A stretch of 64,000 nucleotides of DNA from Rhodothermia bacterium (GCA_030427885.1 JAUICM010000005.1:62001-126000); one strand, 5' to 3'; shown: positions 1 through 9,108, numbered from the stretch's first letter. A program made the numbers and translations. Notes: generated from the letters alone by a model not told the origin.

Positions 1-11
1 AGAACTTTAGA

Positions 12-980
12 TCAGATATGGTCCAGGATCCAGTTTTGGAATACCTGTTGAAAATATTCTGAGAAGGGTTTGTCTGCAGCATCAAGCTCAGGAGTGCATT
101 TTTCAGCGAGCCTGAAATCATGGTTTGCTGCGGGGATGATCTGGAGGTTGAAATTGTTCGGAATATTATGATCGAAAGTATCATTCAATGTGCCAATAGC
201 CCAACCTGGATATACATAGTAGTCATTTTCAGCGAAGGAAAAGAAAGCGGGTATTTCAATATTCTTTAAATGGGGGGCGGGATCAAAATCGGAGATTTCT
301 GAAAGCTGTCGCCATGCTTTGGTGAGAGGAAACCAGGAAACCCAGTTGATATCCGAAATAGCTTTTTTACTGGCTTTGTCAAAAGCAACATTATCGGGAT
401 CGCCCTCACAGAGATACATGCTGTAATAGGTATTCGTAAGCTGGAGCTCCATATCGTAAGTGGCCGCCCCAAGCGAAGCAATAAAACTGATGTCATCTTT
501 GTAGAGATCTCCCATGATCTGTGCAACCAACCCACCTTGACTATGCCCCACAATACCGATACGGGTGGAATCAATACGTCCCTGGGTTTTCAGGAAATCA
601 ATGGCGGCTTTAGCATCTTCAGCTCTTTCATAGAGATCAGACCGCTGCCAGGCACCTTCTGATTTACCGATGCCGCGTTTATCAAAATAGAGAAGAGCGA
701 TCCCTTTTTTGAGAAAGGGTTCTTCAAGATTCTTTTTTACAAAGTCTTTATAGAGTGTCTGGTAGGAAGAATTTTCACCTGATCCAACCAGAAAAATGAT
801 AACCGGAGCTTTTCGAGCAGTATCCTGGAGGATTAGTTCCCCGTGTAAAGTGAATCTTCCGCTATCAAAAGTGATGTTGGTCCTTGTTACCCCCTGAGCA
901 TACCCAAGCTGATTTAACGATATAGAACATATAATAAGTAATCCTATGAACGCTAAGAAAGTTTTTAACTGAGAAATCAT
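12..980 (-). CDS. Secreted alpha/beta hydrolase (serine esterase/peptidase-like)
   Basis: A 322-residue protein with an N-terminal signal peptide (hydrophobic residues 8-24, cleavage likely after YAQ29). The fold is shown by the nucleophile elbow GHSQGG at 145-150 (Ser147), an earlier YFDKRGIGKSEG strand-turn, and late SFAENDYYV and ANHDF stretches that fit the acid and histidine positions. Known relatives are secreted hydrolases of the alpha/beta superfamily with a dienelactone-hydrolase-like core; the substrate cannot be told from sequence. The stop codon lies only 12 bases from the window edge, so the downstream neighbour is not visible. It stands alone, with the next gene upstream ending 200 bases away. 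Family assignment is firm, function is not. Confidence 0.85.
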   Translation of the reverse strand: MISQLKTFLAFIGLLIICSISLNQLGYAQGVTRTNITFDSGRFTLHGELILQDTARKAPVIIFLVGSGENSSYQTLYKDFVKKNLEEPFLKKGIALLYFDKRGIGKSEGAWQRSDLYERAEDAKAAIDFLKTQGRIDSTRIGIVGHSQGGLVAQIMGDLYKDDISFIASLGAATYDMELQLTNTYYSMYLCEGDPDNVAFDKASKKAISDINWVSWFPLTKAWRQLSEISDFDPAPHLKNIEIPAFFSFAENDYYVYPGWAIGTLNDTFDHNIPNNFNLQIIPAANHDFRLAEKCTPELDAADKPFSEYFQQVFQNWILDHI

Positions 981-1023
981 TTGATCTGTTTTATCCTACA
1001 ACAACCGTATTACGATTGTGCCC

Positions 1024-1031
1024 CAAAATTA
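1024..1031 (-). promoter_or_regulatory. Candidate -7 box for the hydrolase at 12-980
   Basis: On the minus strand this reads TAATTTTG, matching the Bacteroidota -7 consensus TAnnTTTG, about 44 bases before the start codon. No good -33 TTTG lies at the usual distance, so the call is weak. Confidence 0.3.
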
Positions 1032-1128
1032 TTTATTAATCTGCCAATCACGCCTTCCCCGCTAGTATAGTAATTTGAATTCAATACCTCACGAAATTCC
1101 GTAAAAATTATTCAAAATTAACAGACAT

Positions 1129-1160
1129 AAAAAAGGCCGTGAACATTCAAGTACACAGCC
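1129..1160 (-). terminator. Rho-independent terminator after the cytochrome c peroxidase gene
   Basis: On the minus strand a 7-bp stem (GGCTGTG with CACGGCC, one G-U pair, 1135-1141 with 1154-1160) closes a 12-base loop and is followed by six T residues (1129-1134). It sits 23 bases downstream of the stop at 1183. Confidence 0.7.
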
Positions 1161-1182
1161 CTCGGGGTTTTGTCTCTGTTGG

Positions 1183-2334
1183 CTACTCGTCCCTGAAGGG
1201 ATTCGAGTATTTATCATCGGTTATGAATTCGTTGTCAGTCAGGGTTTTAAGGAATGCTACAAGTGCGTCTTTCTCCGCCTCTGAAAGATTCATTCGCACA
1301 GCACGGCCATTCCTCTCCAGTCTGTTATCAAGTGTTGGGCTGTTTTGAACACCAGAATTATAATGCTCAATTACTTCCTCCAGTGTTTCAAAGCGGCCAT
1401 CGTGCATGTAAGGAGCAGTAAGTTCGATATTGCGAAGCGAGCCGGATTTAAACTTCCCATTGTCTCGATCACGTCCGGTAGTCGCTCCTAATCCGAGGTC
1501 GGATATCACAGCATCAAGGCCGTTGTTTCTGGCTGCATCCCCCACGAACACATCTGATGTATGGCAACGGGAACAATTTGTAGCAGGGGAGAAGAATACT
1601 CGTTTTCCCAGATTCTCTATGTCAGTGAAATTTGGGAAATCATCTTCAGGCCGGTTTACCTGAGCACGACCTTCATCATACTTTGATTGATAGGAAACCA
1701 TAGAACGAACAAACTGAGAAAGGGCATCAGCTATCTTTTCAGAGCTTATTTCAGGATCTCCATACACTTCTTCAAAAAGGATCGGATAGTAGGGTTGATT
1801 AGCCAGTTTTGTTTCGAGTTCGTCCAGCGTCATACCCATTTCAGTGGCATCCTGAATAGGCATTAAAACCTGATCTTCTAAGGAAGCCGCTCTCTCATCC
1901 CAAAAGAAATGTCCATTTTCATAGAACCGTGAATTCGATAGGCCCATTGAGTTTCTGCCGGTGAGTCCACCTTCAAAACCGGTACTCAAATCAACATTAT
2001 CTGAAAAAGCAGCTTCCTGAATATGACAGGATGCACAGGAAACGGAACCATTGGCCGATAAATTTTTGTCATAAAACAAGACTCGTCCGAGGCTTGCTCC
2101 GGCATCAGTCACGGGATTTTCATCCGGGGTGTTATCCAGCTCAGCATTTGGTGGTAAAGAGAAGAAAGCGGGCAGCTCCGGATCAGCGTAGTTGTATGCT
2201 TGGTCGGGTCTGTTTAGATACTGATCCAGAACCGCCGCCCCTTCAAGGTCATTTGTCTCATTCTGAAGCTGTGCCTCTGAGCAGCCAAGCATCAAGAGAA
2301 TTAAAAGCGTGATAAAACCATATGTTCGCATCAT
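1183..2334 (-). CDS. Di-haem cytochrome c peroxidase (MauG/CcpA family) lipoprotein
   Basis: A 383-residue protein with two c-type haem sites, CASCH at 100-104 and CSRCH at 254-258, and the PYMHDG segment near 308-313 whose Met is the usual axial ligand of the second haem. The N-terminus has a lipobox (LMLGC, Cys18), so it is probably a membrane-anchored periplasmic lipoprotein. Family members reduce hydrogen peroxide with electrons from small cytochromes or, as MauG-like enzymes, oxidise other substrates. The haem-binding protein at 2985 is nearby on the same strand with a UDG-family gene between. A terminator follows. Peroxidase is the best guess; MauG-type chemistry cannot be excluded. Confidence 0.9.
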   Translation of the reverse strand: MMRTYGFITLLILLMLGCSEAQLQNETNDLEGAAVLDQYLNRPDQAYNYADPELPAFFSLPPNAELDNTPDENPVTDAGASLGRVLFYDKNLSANGSVSCASCHIQEAAFSDNVDLSTGFEGGLTGRNSMGLSNSRFYENGHFFWDERAASLEDQVLMPIQDATEMGMTLDELETKLANQPYYPILFEEVYGDPEISSEKIADALSQFVRSMVSYQSKYDEGRAQVNRPEDDFPNFTDIENLGKRVFFSPATNCSRCHTSDVFVGDAARNNGLDAVISDLGLGATTGRDRDNGKFKSGSLRNIELTAPYMHDGRFETLEEVIEHYNSGVQNSPTLDNRLERNGRAVRMNLSEAEKDALVAFLKTLTDNEFITDDKYSNPFRDE

Positions 2335-2409
2335 ATAAATACCTCATGTTATAACCATTTGGTATTAGTACACGCCAATCAGGAACTACCCCTAAGCGGA
2401 GATAAAAAA

Positions 2410-2979
2410 TTATAGTGAACTGGAAATAATATCTTTTAAAGCAGGAAGGAGCTCACTTTGGAACCAGGGATTTTTCTTAAGCCAGATATTATTCCTTGGA
2501 GAAGGGTGGGGCAGTGGCAGATATTCGGGCAGATACTCTTCGTAGTGCTTAACGGTATCGGTGAGAGTTCGGTAGGTACGGTCTTTCAGGTAATAGGATT
2601 GGGCATAATTACCAACCAGCAGGGTTAGTTTGATCTCTCCCATATTCCGGATCAATAATTCGTGCCACAGCGGTGCGCATTCTGGCCGGGGAGGTAGATC
2701 TCCGGATTTTCCTTTTCCAGGATAACAAAAGCCCATCGGTATCAGAGCTATTTTTGAAGGATCGTAAAATGAAGAAGTGTCAATTCCCAGCCAATCTCTG
2801 AGGCGCTCGCCACTGGGGTCATCCCAGGGTATACCCGATTCATGAACTTTTGAACCAGGCGCCTGACCTATAATTACGATCTTACTGGATTCAGAAGCGG
2901 AGACAACAGGCCTCGGTCCAAAAGGAAGATCATCTGAACAGACCGTGCAGCTTTGTATTTCAGTAAGAAGCTTCTCCAA
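2410..2979 (-). CDS. Uracil-DNA glycosylase superfamily protein (family 4-like, Fe-S)
   Basis: A 189-residue single-domain protein. Motif A-like IIGQAPG is at 36-42 and motif B-like PHPSPRN is at 157-163. Four cysteines, Cys11, Cys14, Cys85 and Cys101, have the CxxC-plus-two spacing that binds the [4Fe-4S] cluster in family 4 enzymes. Such proteins excise uracil or deaminated bases, or belong to the UdgX-like side branch. It starts six bases downstream of the stop of the haem-binding gene at 2985, so the two are probably co-transcribed although no functional link is obvious. The typical catalytic residues of the classic families are not strictly conserved, so substrate and activity are open. 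Confidence 0.8.
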   Translation of the reverse strand: MEKLLTEIQSCTVCSDDLPFGPRPVVSASESSKIVIIGQAPGSKVHESGIPWDDPSGERLRDWLGIDTSSFYDPSKIALIPMGFCYPGKGKSGDLPPRPECAPLWHELLIRNMGEIKLTLLVGNYAQSYYLKDRTYRTLTDTVKHYEEYLPEYLPLPHPSPRNNIWLKKNPWFQSELLPALKDIISSSL

Positions 2980-2984
2980 AAAGA

Positions 2985-3497
2985 TCAGTGTTCATGATCG
3001 TCGGCATGCTCTTCTTCAGCAGGTGCGGCAGCGGTAGTATCCTGAGCGGCTTTCATGGATGCACGTAATTCAGTGAACCATCCCGTAAGCAATTCTCTTT
3101 GCTCAGTGCTCAGTCTGGCTTCAGAATGTCCCCAGGTATAGGAGGGAAGTGGCATTTCTTCTTCATCAACCATTTCCACGCCTTCTTCAAGTTTGTGGTC
3201 TGCACGGCGATATGAGTAGGTTCCCCATTCTGAGAAATTCAATTCATCTCTGCCTTCATCAATATGATCTTTGATCCACCAGGCTACCGGTTGTACATTC
3301 GTGTACCACGGATATTTGGTTTGATTGGAATGGCAGTCATAACAAGAGCTCTTCAGGATCGACGCTACCTCAGCAGGAGGGTTAGTGATTGTCATGAAAT
3401 CCATTGCAGGGTCTGCTGCCGGATTTTCTTTATCAATTCGGAAAAATTGAAGGATGATAAAAACAGCGATTAGTGCGAGAACGATCTTCTTTGCCAT
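2985..3497 (-). CDS. Haem-binding domain protein with one CxxCH site and His-rich tail
   Basis: A 170-residue protein with an N-terminal membrane anchor or signal (residues 4-19), a single c-type haem motif CYDCH at 52-56 followed by SNQTKYPWY, and a His/Glu/Asp-rich C-terminus. The CYDCHSNxTxYPWY pattern is the hallmark of the small haem-binding domain (Haem_bd family) often found beside cytochrome c peroxidases in this phylum. It acts in the periplasm, presumably in electron transfer; no partner is proven. The His-rich tail (AEEEHADDHEH) could bind metal. It is the first gene of a short minus-strand run with the UDG-like gene. Confidence 0.82.
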   Translation of the reverse strand: MAKKIVLALIAVFIILQFFRIDKENPAADPAMDFMTITNPPAEVASILKSSCYDCHSNQTKYPWYTNVQPVAWWIKDHIDEGRDELNFSEWGTYSYRRADHKLEEGVEMVDEEEMPLPSYTWGHSEARLSTEQRELLTGWFTELRASMKAAQDTTAAAPAEEEHADDHEH

Positions 3498-3617
3498 GAT
3501 GATACAGATGAGTTAGTTGTTAACCGAATATATAAGAATGAATGCTTTAAGTCATTTGTCAGCAACGTAAAAGCTTGTTTCACCGATGATTTTACTTTTT
3601 GAAACAGAGAATCAGTC

Positions 3618-3638
3618 ATCCCGGGCTTGACCCGGGAT
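3618..3638. repeat. Perfect 8-bp palindromic hairpin
   Basis: ATCCCGGG, five-base loop CTTGA, CCCGGGAT. A further CTCCCGGGG follows at about 3653. Typical of a short dispersed palindrome. Confidence 0.55.
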
Positions 3639-3808
3639 GTGGATTGGTAAAACTCCCGGGGAAGGGCCTTGCGTGCGGGACTGAAGTCCCTTGCTTGCTC
3701 ATGTTTGGAGTTGGATAATAATGCCAATCTGATACATTAAGTAGAAATCACATAGTCAATTTGCGGAAGTAAGACTCATTGTTTAATTCAAATCTAAATC
3801 AATGAGTT

Positions 3809-3824
3809 CCCCTCCTTGGAGGGG
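3809..3824. repeat. Perfect 7-bp palindrome CCCCTCC-TT-GGAGGGG
   Basis: It lies about 33 bases beyond the stop codon of gcdH. The form resembles a common dispersed repeat of Bacteroidota genomes. No poly-T follows on either strand. Confidence 0.55.
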
Positions 3825-3856
3825 ATTAAGGGGTGGGTTTGAACCAGCTCAAAAAC

Positions 3857-5065
3857 CTACCCATTCCCCAAAGGCGTAAAAGCTTGTATCCCCGTGATCT
3901 CCCTACCAAGGATCAGGCCGTGAATGTCATACGTGCCTTCGTAAGTATTTACCGATTCCAGGTTCATCATATGGTGGATGATCCGGTAATCTCCGGTGAT
4001 ACCATTTCCGCCGTGCATATCGCGGGCGATACGGGCGATTTCCAATGCTTTGCCACAATTGTTTCTTTTAGCCAGGGAGGTCATGGAAGGGTGGTCCCGT
4101 CCGGCGTCTTTGAGTTGTCCCAATCTTAACACCAGCATTTGCATAGCTGTGATGTCCGTGAGCATATTAGCAAGTTTGGTCTGAATCAGCTGATTGGCGG
4201 CCAGTGGTTTTCCGAATTGCTTGCGGTCCAGTACATATTGTCTTGATTTCTGGTAACAAAATTCAGCAGCTCCAATGGTTCCCCATGCGATTCCGTAACG
4301 GGCGCTGTTCAGGCACATGAATGGCCCTTTTAGTCCTTTTATATCGGGGAATACATTCTCGTCGGGAATGAACACGTCATCAAAAACCAATTCTCCAGTC
4401 TCCGAAGCACGAAGACTCATCTTGTATTTGGTATGCGGAGCAGTAAAGCCTTTCATTCCTTTTTCAACCAGGAATCCACGAATCACTCCTTCGTCATCCT
4501 TTGATTCTTTGGCTTTGGCCCAAACAACGGCAACATCCGAAATAGGGGAGTTGGTGATCCACATCTTTGCACCATTCAGTTTCCAGCCGCCTTCGGTCTT
4601 AACGGCTGTAGTGACCATAGAACCGGGATCGGAACCGTGGTCGGGTTCGGTCAGTCCAAAACAGCCGATGATCTCACCGGAAGCCAATCGTGGTAAAAAA
4701 CGATGTTTTTGTTCTTCAGTACCGAAAATGGATATCGGGTACATCACCAGTGAAGATTGTACACTCATAAAAGAGCGATAGCCCGAGTCCACACGTTCTA
4801 CTTCACGAGCAACCAGTCCGTAAGCGGTGTAACTGGCTCCGGCGCCGCCATATTCCTCAGGAATGTTGATGCCCAGAAGTCCCATTTCACCCATTTCTTT
4901 GGCGATACTCTGATCAAAGTATTCTTCCGTGTTCCCCTTCAAGGCTCGTGGCTCGAGATTTGCCTGGGCGTAATCCCGGGCCGTTTCCATGATCAGGCGG
5001 TCTTCCTCATTCAGTTCCGATTCAAAAAGTAGTGCGTCATCAATGTTGAACAGGTTCTTGGACAT
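3857..5065 (-). CDS. gcdH: Glutaryl-CoA dehydrogenase-type acyl-CoA dehydrogenase
   Basis: A 402-residue flavoenzyme of the acyl-CoA dehydrogenase superfamily. The FAD/substrate segment [11 protein letters not shown] (137-147), the KMWITNSP stretch (167-174), the GGNGITGDY segment (352-360) and the catalytic base Glu376 in [10 protein letters not shown] are all present. The YEGTYDIH ... [11 protein letters not shown] ending and [11 protein letters not shown] segment are typical of glutaryl-CoA dehydrogenase, which oxidises and decarboxylates glutaryl-CoA to crotonyl-CoA in lysine and tryptophan breakdown. Electrons go to the electron-transfer flavoprotein, whose genes lie at 10434-14023. Length is normal. 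The specificity call is by similarity; no other lysine-degradation gene is in view. Confidence 0.88.
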   Translation of the reverse strand: MSKNLFNIDDALLFESELNEEDRLIMETARDYAQANLEPRALKGNTEEYFDQSIAKEMGEMGLLGINIPEEYGGAGASYTAYGLVAREVERVDSGYRSFMSVQSSLVMYPISIFGTEEQKHRFLPRLASGEIIGCFGLTEPDHGSDPGSMVTTAVKTEGGWKLNGAKMWITNSPISDVAVVWAKAKESKDDEGVIRGFLVEKGMKGFTAPHTKYKMSLRASETGELVFDDVFIPDENVFPDIKGLKGPFMCLNSARYGIAWGTIGAAEFCYQKSRQYVLDRKQFGKPLAANQLIQTKLANMLTDITAMQMLVLRLGQLKDAGRDHPSMTSLAKRNNCGKALEIARIARDMHGGNGITGDYRIIHHMMNLESVNTYEGTYDIHGLILGREITGIQAFTPLGNG

Positions 5066-5180
5066 ACAATAAAAAATCTAAAATTCAGATTAGGGGTAAT
5101 GAACAATGAGTGTGTATTAGTGAGGAATTCAATGGTAATCATTAATACAATCCGATGAAAAAATATTAGTAGAAGCATTT

Positions 5181-5381
5181 ATGTTTTTCTTCTCAAGTTC
5201 TGCAGATAGTTCGGTTGTCAGACTTTCAGGCGAAAACAAGAGAACTTCTAGAGAAGAACTTAAGAATGCGATAGAACAAATATCCACCGATCCTGTATTC
5301 GTGAATTATACTCCTATTAATTCGATGACTGATTCTTTTGACGACCTGGTCATCAGTTTACTAAAAGCAGGGGAGAGATAA
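5181..5381 (+). CDS. Small hypothetical ORF of doubtful status
   Basis: A possible 66-residue protein between gcdH and the beta-propeller lipoprotein genes, which are both on the other strand. No recognisable domain; the middle is charged and helical (TSREELKNAIEQIS). There is no clear Shine-Dalgarno site before the ATG and no promoter consensus. It ends three bases before the stop of the gene at 5385 (convergent). It could be a real small gene or the tail of a decayed one. If it is not real, 5066-5384 is a 319-base stretch with nothing else recognisable. Confidence 0.3.
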   Translation: MFFFSSSADSSVVRLSGENKRTSREELKNAIEQISTDPVFVNYTPINSMTDSFDDLVISLLKAGER

Positions 5382-5384
5382 AGC

Positions 5385-6524
5385 TCAGTCCTCGATATTA
5401 AAATGAAATTTGTATTTGCTGATGGATAGAAAGTCAGAAGTCTGGGAGAAATAGAGGAATCCGTCTTTATCGATATAGATCAGTTTCCCGTAAGGAATTT
5501 GAAATCCATCACTTTCAACGGAATAGAGCAGAGTTCCATCCGGGTTAAACAAATCAAATGTGTTCCGGTATTCACGTTGAGTTCTGTTACCCTGCTCATA
5601 TTGACGTACATAAGCATCAGGGTCAGAAATATTCGTTACCCAGTTAGCACGAATAATAAAAGAATCATCAGACAGGAATAAGGGATTCAGTATACCACCC
5701 ATTGGCATTGACATGCCTGTAGTTGAAACGCCAACATGCATAAACCTGGAGAAATCCCTGGTTATAGTTTGTTCGATTTTCCCTTTAAGGTTGAAGAAGT
5801 TTACCTCGTATTTACCCAGAACTCCGGATACAATTTGATTGTCATGCAAAGTTACAGGTGTGGCAATACTTCCGGCGCCTTCAGGAAGTTCAACCCCATC
5901 AGATTGATCAACGGTAAAAGAACTTATCTTTCTGACTTCTGTAGAGTCGATCCCTAAAACTGTGATGATCTCACCAATACCATCCCAATAGGGTTCTCCG
6001 GTAACCAAAAAACCGTCGTCGGAAAACCCATATACTGAGGAGAGTCTTAAACCCGCATCGAGGTCATAGCTTTTTAGATAATTTCCTGAAAGGTCAAACA
6101 CATCAATTCGTGTGCCATTGATATTAGCCACGTATAATGCGCCGTAATATACGGCTATTCCCATCACATTCTCCAAATCGCCCGGCCCCCTGCCTTTATT
6201 GTCGATCACCCAGGAAATTTTTCCTTCTGGAGTTAAAGCAAAAAGCTTTGTCTGGCGAAGGTCAACAAAATAAGAATTACCTTCAGAGTCCTGATCAAAA
6301 AACCAAATACTGGAGACAATGAAATCTTCATCTTCTGGAAAAATAAACTCATCGACTAATTCAAACTCTACCGGATTTTCCTCATCCTGCAAGATTCCGT
6401 ATTCAGGGTTGGAGATGACTAGCGGACCATTAGAAACCTCCCGGCTTCGTTTATCCTGCTCCGAGCACGAAATGAATAGTATAACACCAACAAACAGACA
6501 GAGAAGGTCAGAGCGAACTTTCAT
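5385..6524 (-). CDS. 6-bladed beta-propeller lipoprotein (copy 2)
   Basis: A 379-residue lipoprotein: signal peptide with lipobox ending at Cys20 (LFISC), then propeller repeats with the pattern DxxGNxYFVD / LFALTPEGKISW / IDVFDLSGNYLKSY / DGTLLYSVESDG. The GKGPGDL-type motif (GRGPGDLENV, about 111-120) is diagnostic of the 6-bladed beta-propeller family (PF17170-like). Function of the family is unknown; it is a surface or periplasmic scaffold. Its start overlaps the end of the paralogous gene at 6508 by 17 bases, so the two are translated from one message. Both share the SNPEYGxxQDxExPVxFE lead-in, showing a tandem duplication. Confidence 0.85.
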   Translation of the reverse strand: MKVRSDLLCLFVGVILFISCSEQDKRSREVSNGPLVISNPEYGILQDEENPVEFELVDEFIFPEDEDFIVSSIWFFDQDSEGNSYFVDLRQTKLFALTPEGKISWVIDNKGRGPGDLENVMGIAVYYGALYVANINGTRIDVFDLSGNYLKSYDLDAGLRLSSVYGFSDDGFLVTGEPYWDGIGEIITVLGIDSTEVRKISSFTVDQSDGVELPEGAGSIATPVTLHDNQIVSGVLGKYEVNFFNLKGKIEQTITRDFSRFMHVGVSTTGMSMPMGGILNPLFLSDDSFIIRANWVTNISDPDAYVRQYEQGNRTQREYRNTFDLFNPDGTLLYSVESDGFQIPYGKLIYIDKDGFLYFSQTSDFLSISKYKFHFNIED

Positions 6525-7665
6525 ACTCGGGCATGTTTATTTTGGTTTTGATGATGGTAGGACTGGGATCGTATTTCACAAAATAAACGAATCCGTTACT
6601 GTCAACATGGGAGATAGAACCATACTCTTCAAAAAAGGCATCGTCTTGAAGGGAGTAAAGTAATTTGCCATACTTATCGAAGAGATCAAGACTTTGTTTT
6701 GATTCTACATCTTTGTTGCCACCATTGACAGAACGCTTAACAAATTGATCCGGATCATCGACATTTAAAGGCCAACTGACGGAGGAAAAGAACGATCCGT
6801 TTTTAAGAACTACAGAAGGGCGAAGAGATCCAAACATCCTCATCATACTGCTTCCACCTGATTTGTAAAATCCGGGGCGTACAAGTTTATCAAAGTCTCG
6901 GGTTATTCTTTTTAGCAGCGATCCATTAAGATCATAAATTCCAATTGAATAATCTGTCAGGTTTCCTGAAACAATCTGATCTCCTTGTACAACTATACCC
7001 GCGCTACCGCTAAATCCCTCCATGATTTCCGATTCTTTAGATTGTATAATAGAAAAAGTAGTATCTGTTGAAAGAGTATCTGCGAGCGTAAGTATTGAAA
7101 CGGTCATTCCAAGATTTCCCCAATATGGTGATGAAACGACGAGTTTTCCCGAATCAGAAATACCATCCAGAGAGACGAAGTTTAAAGAGCTGGGATAATT
7201 CAGTGTTTTAATAAATTTGCCACCGGTGCTGAATATGTCCAATATGGACCCCTGTATATTAGAGATCAGGATCAGGTCGTTTAGAACCAAAGGAGGTCTT
7301 GCCTGCTCAAAATCTCCCGGACCTTTGCCTTGTTCGCCCGTTACCCAACGAAGGCTGCCATCAGGGTTTAAAGAAACAAGGCGAGAGCTCTCAGAATCAT
7401 AGAAATAGATATTTCCATCAGCATCGGTTTTCATACCCCAAAGATTTGATATCAGTAGGTCAGTTGTTTCTTCAAGGTTATAGGAATCTATGATCTCAAA
7501 TTTAACAGGATCTTCCTGATCCTGCCATTCGCCATATTCGGGGTTTGAGATGATCTCAATACCATTTTCATCCAGGGTAGGAGTTTTCTCTTTTTGGGAG
7601 CATGTAATAAGAAAAATGAAAGAAGTAAGAAAAGTGATGGAAAGTACTCTCTTAGATATGTTCAT
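6508..7665 (-). CDS. 6-bladed beta-propeller lipoprotein (copy 1)
   Basis: A 385-residue paralogue of the next gene, with a lipobox at LITCS (Cys22), the ISNPEYGEWQDQEDPVKFE lead-in, and propeller strands including DADGNIYFYDSESSRLVSLNP and the family motif GKGPGDFEQ (about 117-125). The copies clearly derive from one another but are well diverged. No enzyme residues are evident. It is the upstream member of the pair; a strong hairpin at 7722-7757 isolates it from the acyl-CoA dehydrogenase gene behind it, so it should have its own promoter in the short gap 7666-7720, though I see no consensus box there. Confidence 0.85.
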   Translation of the reverse strand: MNISKRVLSITFLTSFIFLITCSQKEKTPTLDENGIEIISNPEYGEWQDQEDPVKFEIIDSYNLEETTDLLISNLWGMKTDADGNIYFYDSESSRLVSLNPDGSLRWVTGEQGKGPGDFEQARPPLVLNDLILISNIQGSILDIFSTGGKFIKTLNYPSSLNFVSLDGISDSGKLVVSSPYWGNLGMTVSILTLADTLSTDTTFSIIQSKESEIMEGFSGSAGIVVQGDQIVSGNLTDYSIGIYDLNGSLLKRITRDFDKLVRPGFYKSGGSSMMRMFGSLRPSVVLKNGSFFSSVSWPLNVDDPDQFVKRSVNGGNKDVESKQSLDLFDKYGKLLYSLQDDAFFEEYGSISHVDSNGFVYFVKYDPSPTIIKTKINMPEYESSL

Positions 7666-7721
7666 TCCAGATCGTATTAGGTTGAGTTAAAATGCCGTAA
7701 ATATGTGTAATTAAACCCAAT

Positions 7722-7757
7722 AAAAAAAAGCTGATACTATTTAAAGTGTCAGCTTTT
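7722..7757 (-). terminator. Terminator after the acyl-CoA dehydrogenase gene
   Basis: A 13-bp stem (AAAAGCTGATACT 7726-7738 with AGTGTCAGCTTTT 7745-7757, one G-U pair) with a six-base loop, flanked on the minus strand by eight T residues (7722-7729 on the plus strand are A). It can act in both directions but lies 131 bases downstream of the stop at 7889. Confidence 0.75.
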
Positions 7758-7776
7758 AATACCTCAGGAAACTTTT

Positions 7777-7860
7777 GTCATTTTGAGCGGAAGCGAGAAA
7801 TCTATAGGACCTTAAAAGAGCTTGTTAGATTTCTCAGTCGTAAAGCTCCTTCGAAATGAC
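7777..7860. repeat. Palindromic intergenic repeat, GTCAT...ATGAC family, copy A
   Basis: An 84-base element beginning GTCATTTTGAGCGGAAGCGA and ending CTCCTTCGAAATGAC; the ends are inverted repeats of each other. Same family as 12083-12160, 13170-13247 and 28574-28657. It lies between the acyl-CoA dehydrogenase stop and the terminator at 7722-7757. Confidence 0.75.
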
Positions 7861-7888
7861 AAACAGGATTAGAGTTCATAATCTAAAA

Positions 7889-9055
7889 TTAAAGAATAGT
7901 TTTCTTCAACTCCCGGGCAATGATCAGTCTTTGTACTTCTGAAGTTCCTTCACCAATGGTCATGAGTTTTGAGTCCCGAAGGAAACGCTCTACATGGTAT
8001 TCATTGGTGTACCCGTATCCACCGTGTATCTGAACGGCTTCAAGAGAGGCTCGAACAGATAGCTCAGAGGCAAATAGTTTAGCCATGGAAGCTTCGGTGG
8101 TATAAGCTCTGCCCAGGTCTTTCAGCCAAGCCGCTCTCAGGACCAATAATCTCGCCGCCTCGATCTCAGTAGCCATATCAACCAGTTTGCCTTCTATGTA
8201 TTGGAAATTTCCTATAGGTGAACCAAACTGCTTGCGTTCCATAGCGTATTTCAGTGATTCTTCCAGTGCACCACGGGCTATTCCAACTGACAAAGCTGCA
8301 ATACCAACCCTGCCACCGTCGAGTACTTTCATAGTATCAATGAAACCCATGCCTTCTTCTCCAAGCAGGTTTTCAGCGGGGACTCTCACATTCTCGAATA
8401 CCACTTCAGTAGTGTCGGATGAGTTCATTCCCAGTTTATGCATTCCGGGTCCTGGTTTTACGCCATCCCATTCGTGTTCAACAATAAAACCGCTGATTCC
8501 TTTAGTTCCTTTTTCAGGATCTGTTTTAGCAAGTACTACATACGTATCTCCTACAGAACCCTGAGTAATGAATATTTTAGAGCCATTGAGGATATAGTGA
8601 TCCCCATCTTTAACGGCTGTTGTCTTCATTCCGGAAGCATCACTTCCTGAACCCGGTTCAGTGAGGCACCATGCTCCAAGTTTTTTACCAGAGGTGAGAT
8701 CAGGCATATATTTCAGCTTTTGCTCATGACTGCCTGCAATGGCGATATGTCCCGTTCCGAGAGAGGTGTGTGAGGCTACGGTGAGAGCAAGCGAAGCATC
8801 CCAACGTGCAATTTCTTCTATCGCCAGACAGAAACTGATGGTATCGAATCCGGCTCCACCATATTGTTCTTCATGATAAATGCCGAGCATGCCCATTTCA
8901 CCGAGCTGTTTAACAATATCCATCGGGAACTTCTTGCTGTTATCACGCTCCATAATGGTGGGAGCTACATGTCTCTCCACGAAATCCTTAACGCTGTCGC
9001 GTATCATTTTCTGATCTTCGTTCAGGTCGAACGATAATTCTGTACTTAGTGGCAT
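7889..9055 (-). CDS. Short-chain-type acyl-CoA dehydrogenase
   Basis: A 388-residue acyl-CoA dehydrogenase. Visible signatures are [15 protein letters not shown] (PROSITE-like motif 1), [32 protein letters not shown] and the C-terminal [10 protein letters not shown], in which Glu369 is the expected catalytic base. This layout is that of butyryl/short-chain acyl-CoA dehydrogenases. It introduces the alpha-beta double bond in fatty or branched-chain acyl-CoA and passes electrons to ETF, encoded 1.4 kb away. Chain-length preference cannot be read from sequence alone. It is a single-gene unit with a promoter candidate upstream and a terminator downstream. Confidence 0.9.
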   Translation of the reverse strand: MPLSTELSFDLNEDQKMIRDSVKDFVERHVAPTIMERDNSKKFPMDIVKQLGEMGMLGIYHEEQYGGAGFDTISFCLAIEEIARWDASLALTVASHTSLGTGHIAIAGSHEQKLKYMPDLTSGKKLGAWCLTEPGSGSDASGMKTTAVKDGDHYILNGSKIFITQGSVGDTYVVLAKTDPEKGTKGISGFIVEHEWDGVKPGPGMHKLGMNSSDTTEVVFENVRVPAENLLGEEGMGFIDTMKVLDGGRVGIAALSVGIARGALEESLKYAMERKQFGSPIGNFQYIEGKLVDMATEIEAARLLVLRAAWLKDLGRAYTTEASMAKLFASELSVRASLEAVQIHGGYGYTNEYHVERFLRDSKLMTIGEGTSEVQRLIIARELKKTIL

Positions 9056-9100
9056 ATCCTTCTTGTAAATAGTCTTGTTTTAATTATGTGGAACCGCTTC

Positions 9101-9108
9101 CAAAGATA
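9101..9108 (-). promoter_or_regulatory. Candidate -7 box for the acyl-CoA dehydrogenase at 7889
   Basis: The minus strand reads TATCTTTG, a full match to TAnnTTTG, placed about 46 bases before the ATG at 9055. A T-rich stretch lies at the -33 distance but there is no exact TTTG. Confidence 0.4.

Larger units (their letters stand above)
3498..3856. other. 359-base intergenic stretch with three perfect hairpins
   Basis: No credible gene. It contains an 8-bp hairpin (ATCCCGGG 3618-3625 with CCCGGGAT 3631-3638), a 6-bp hairpin GGGACT/AGTCCC around 3677-3690, and a 7-bp hairpin CCCCTCC/GGAGGGG (3809-3824) followed by ATTAAGGGGTGGG. They look like dispersed REP-type palindromes and not terminators, since none has a T-tract. 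Confidence 0.6.

Noticed and set aside
2031-2312. Plus-strand open frames inside the cytochrome c peroxidase gene
   Set aside because: Shadows of a clear coding sequence with haem motifs on the other strand.
3470-3727. 85-codon open frame on the minus strand
   Set aside because: It runs through the palindromic hairpins and overlaps the start of the haem-binding gene; its sequence has no protein-like pattern.
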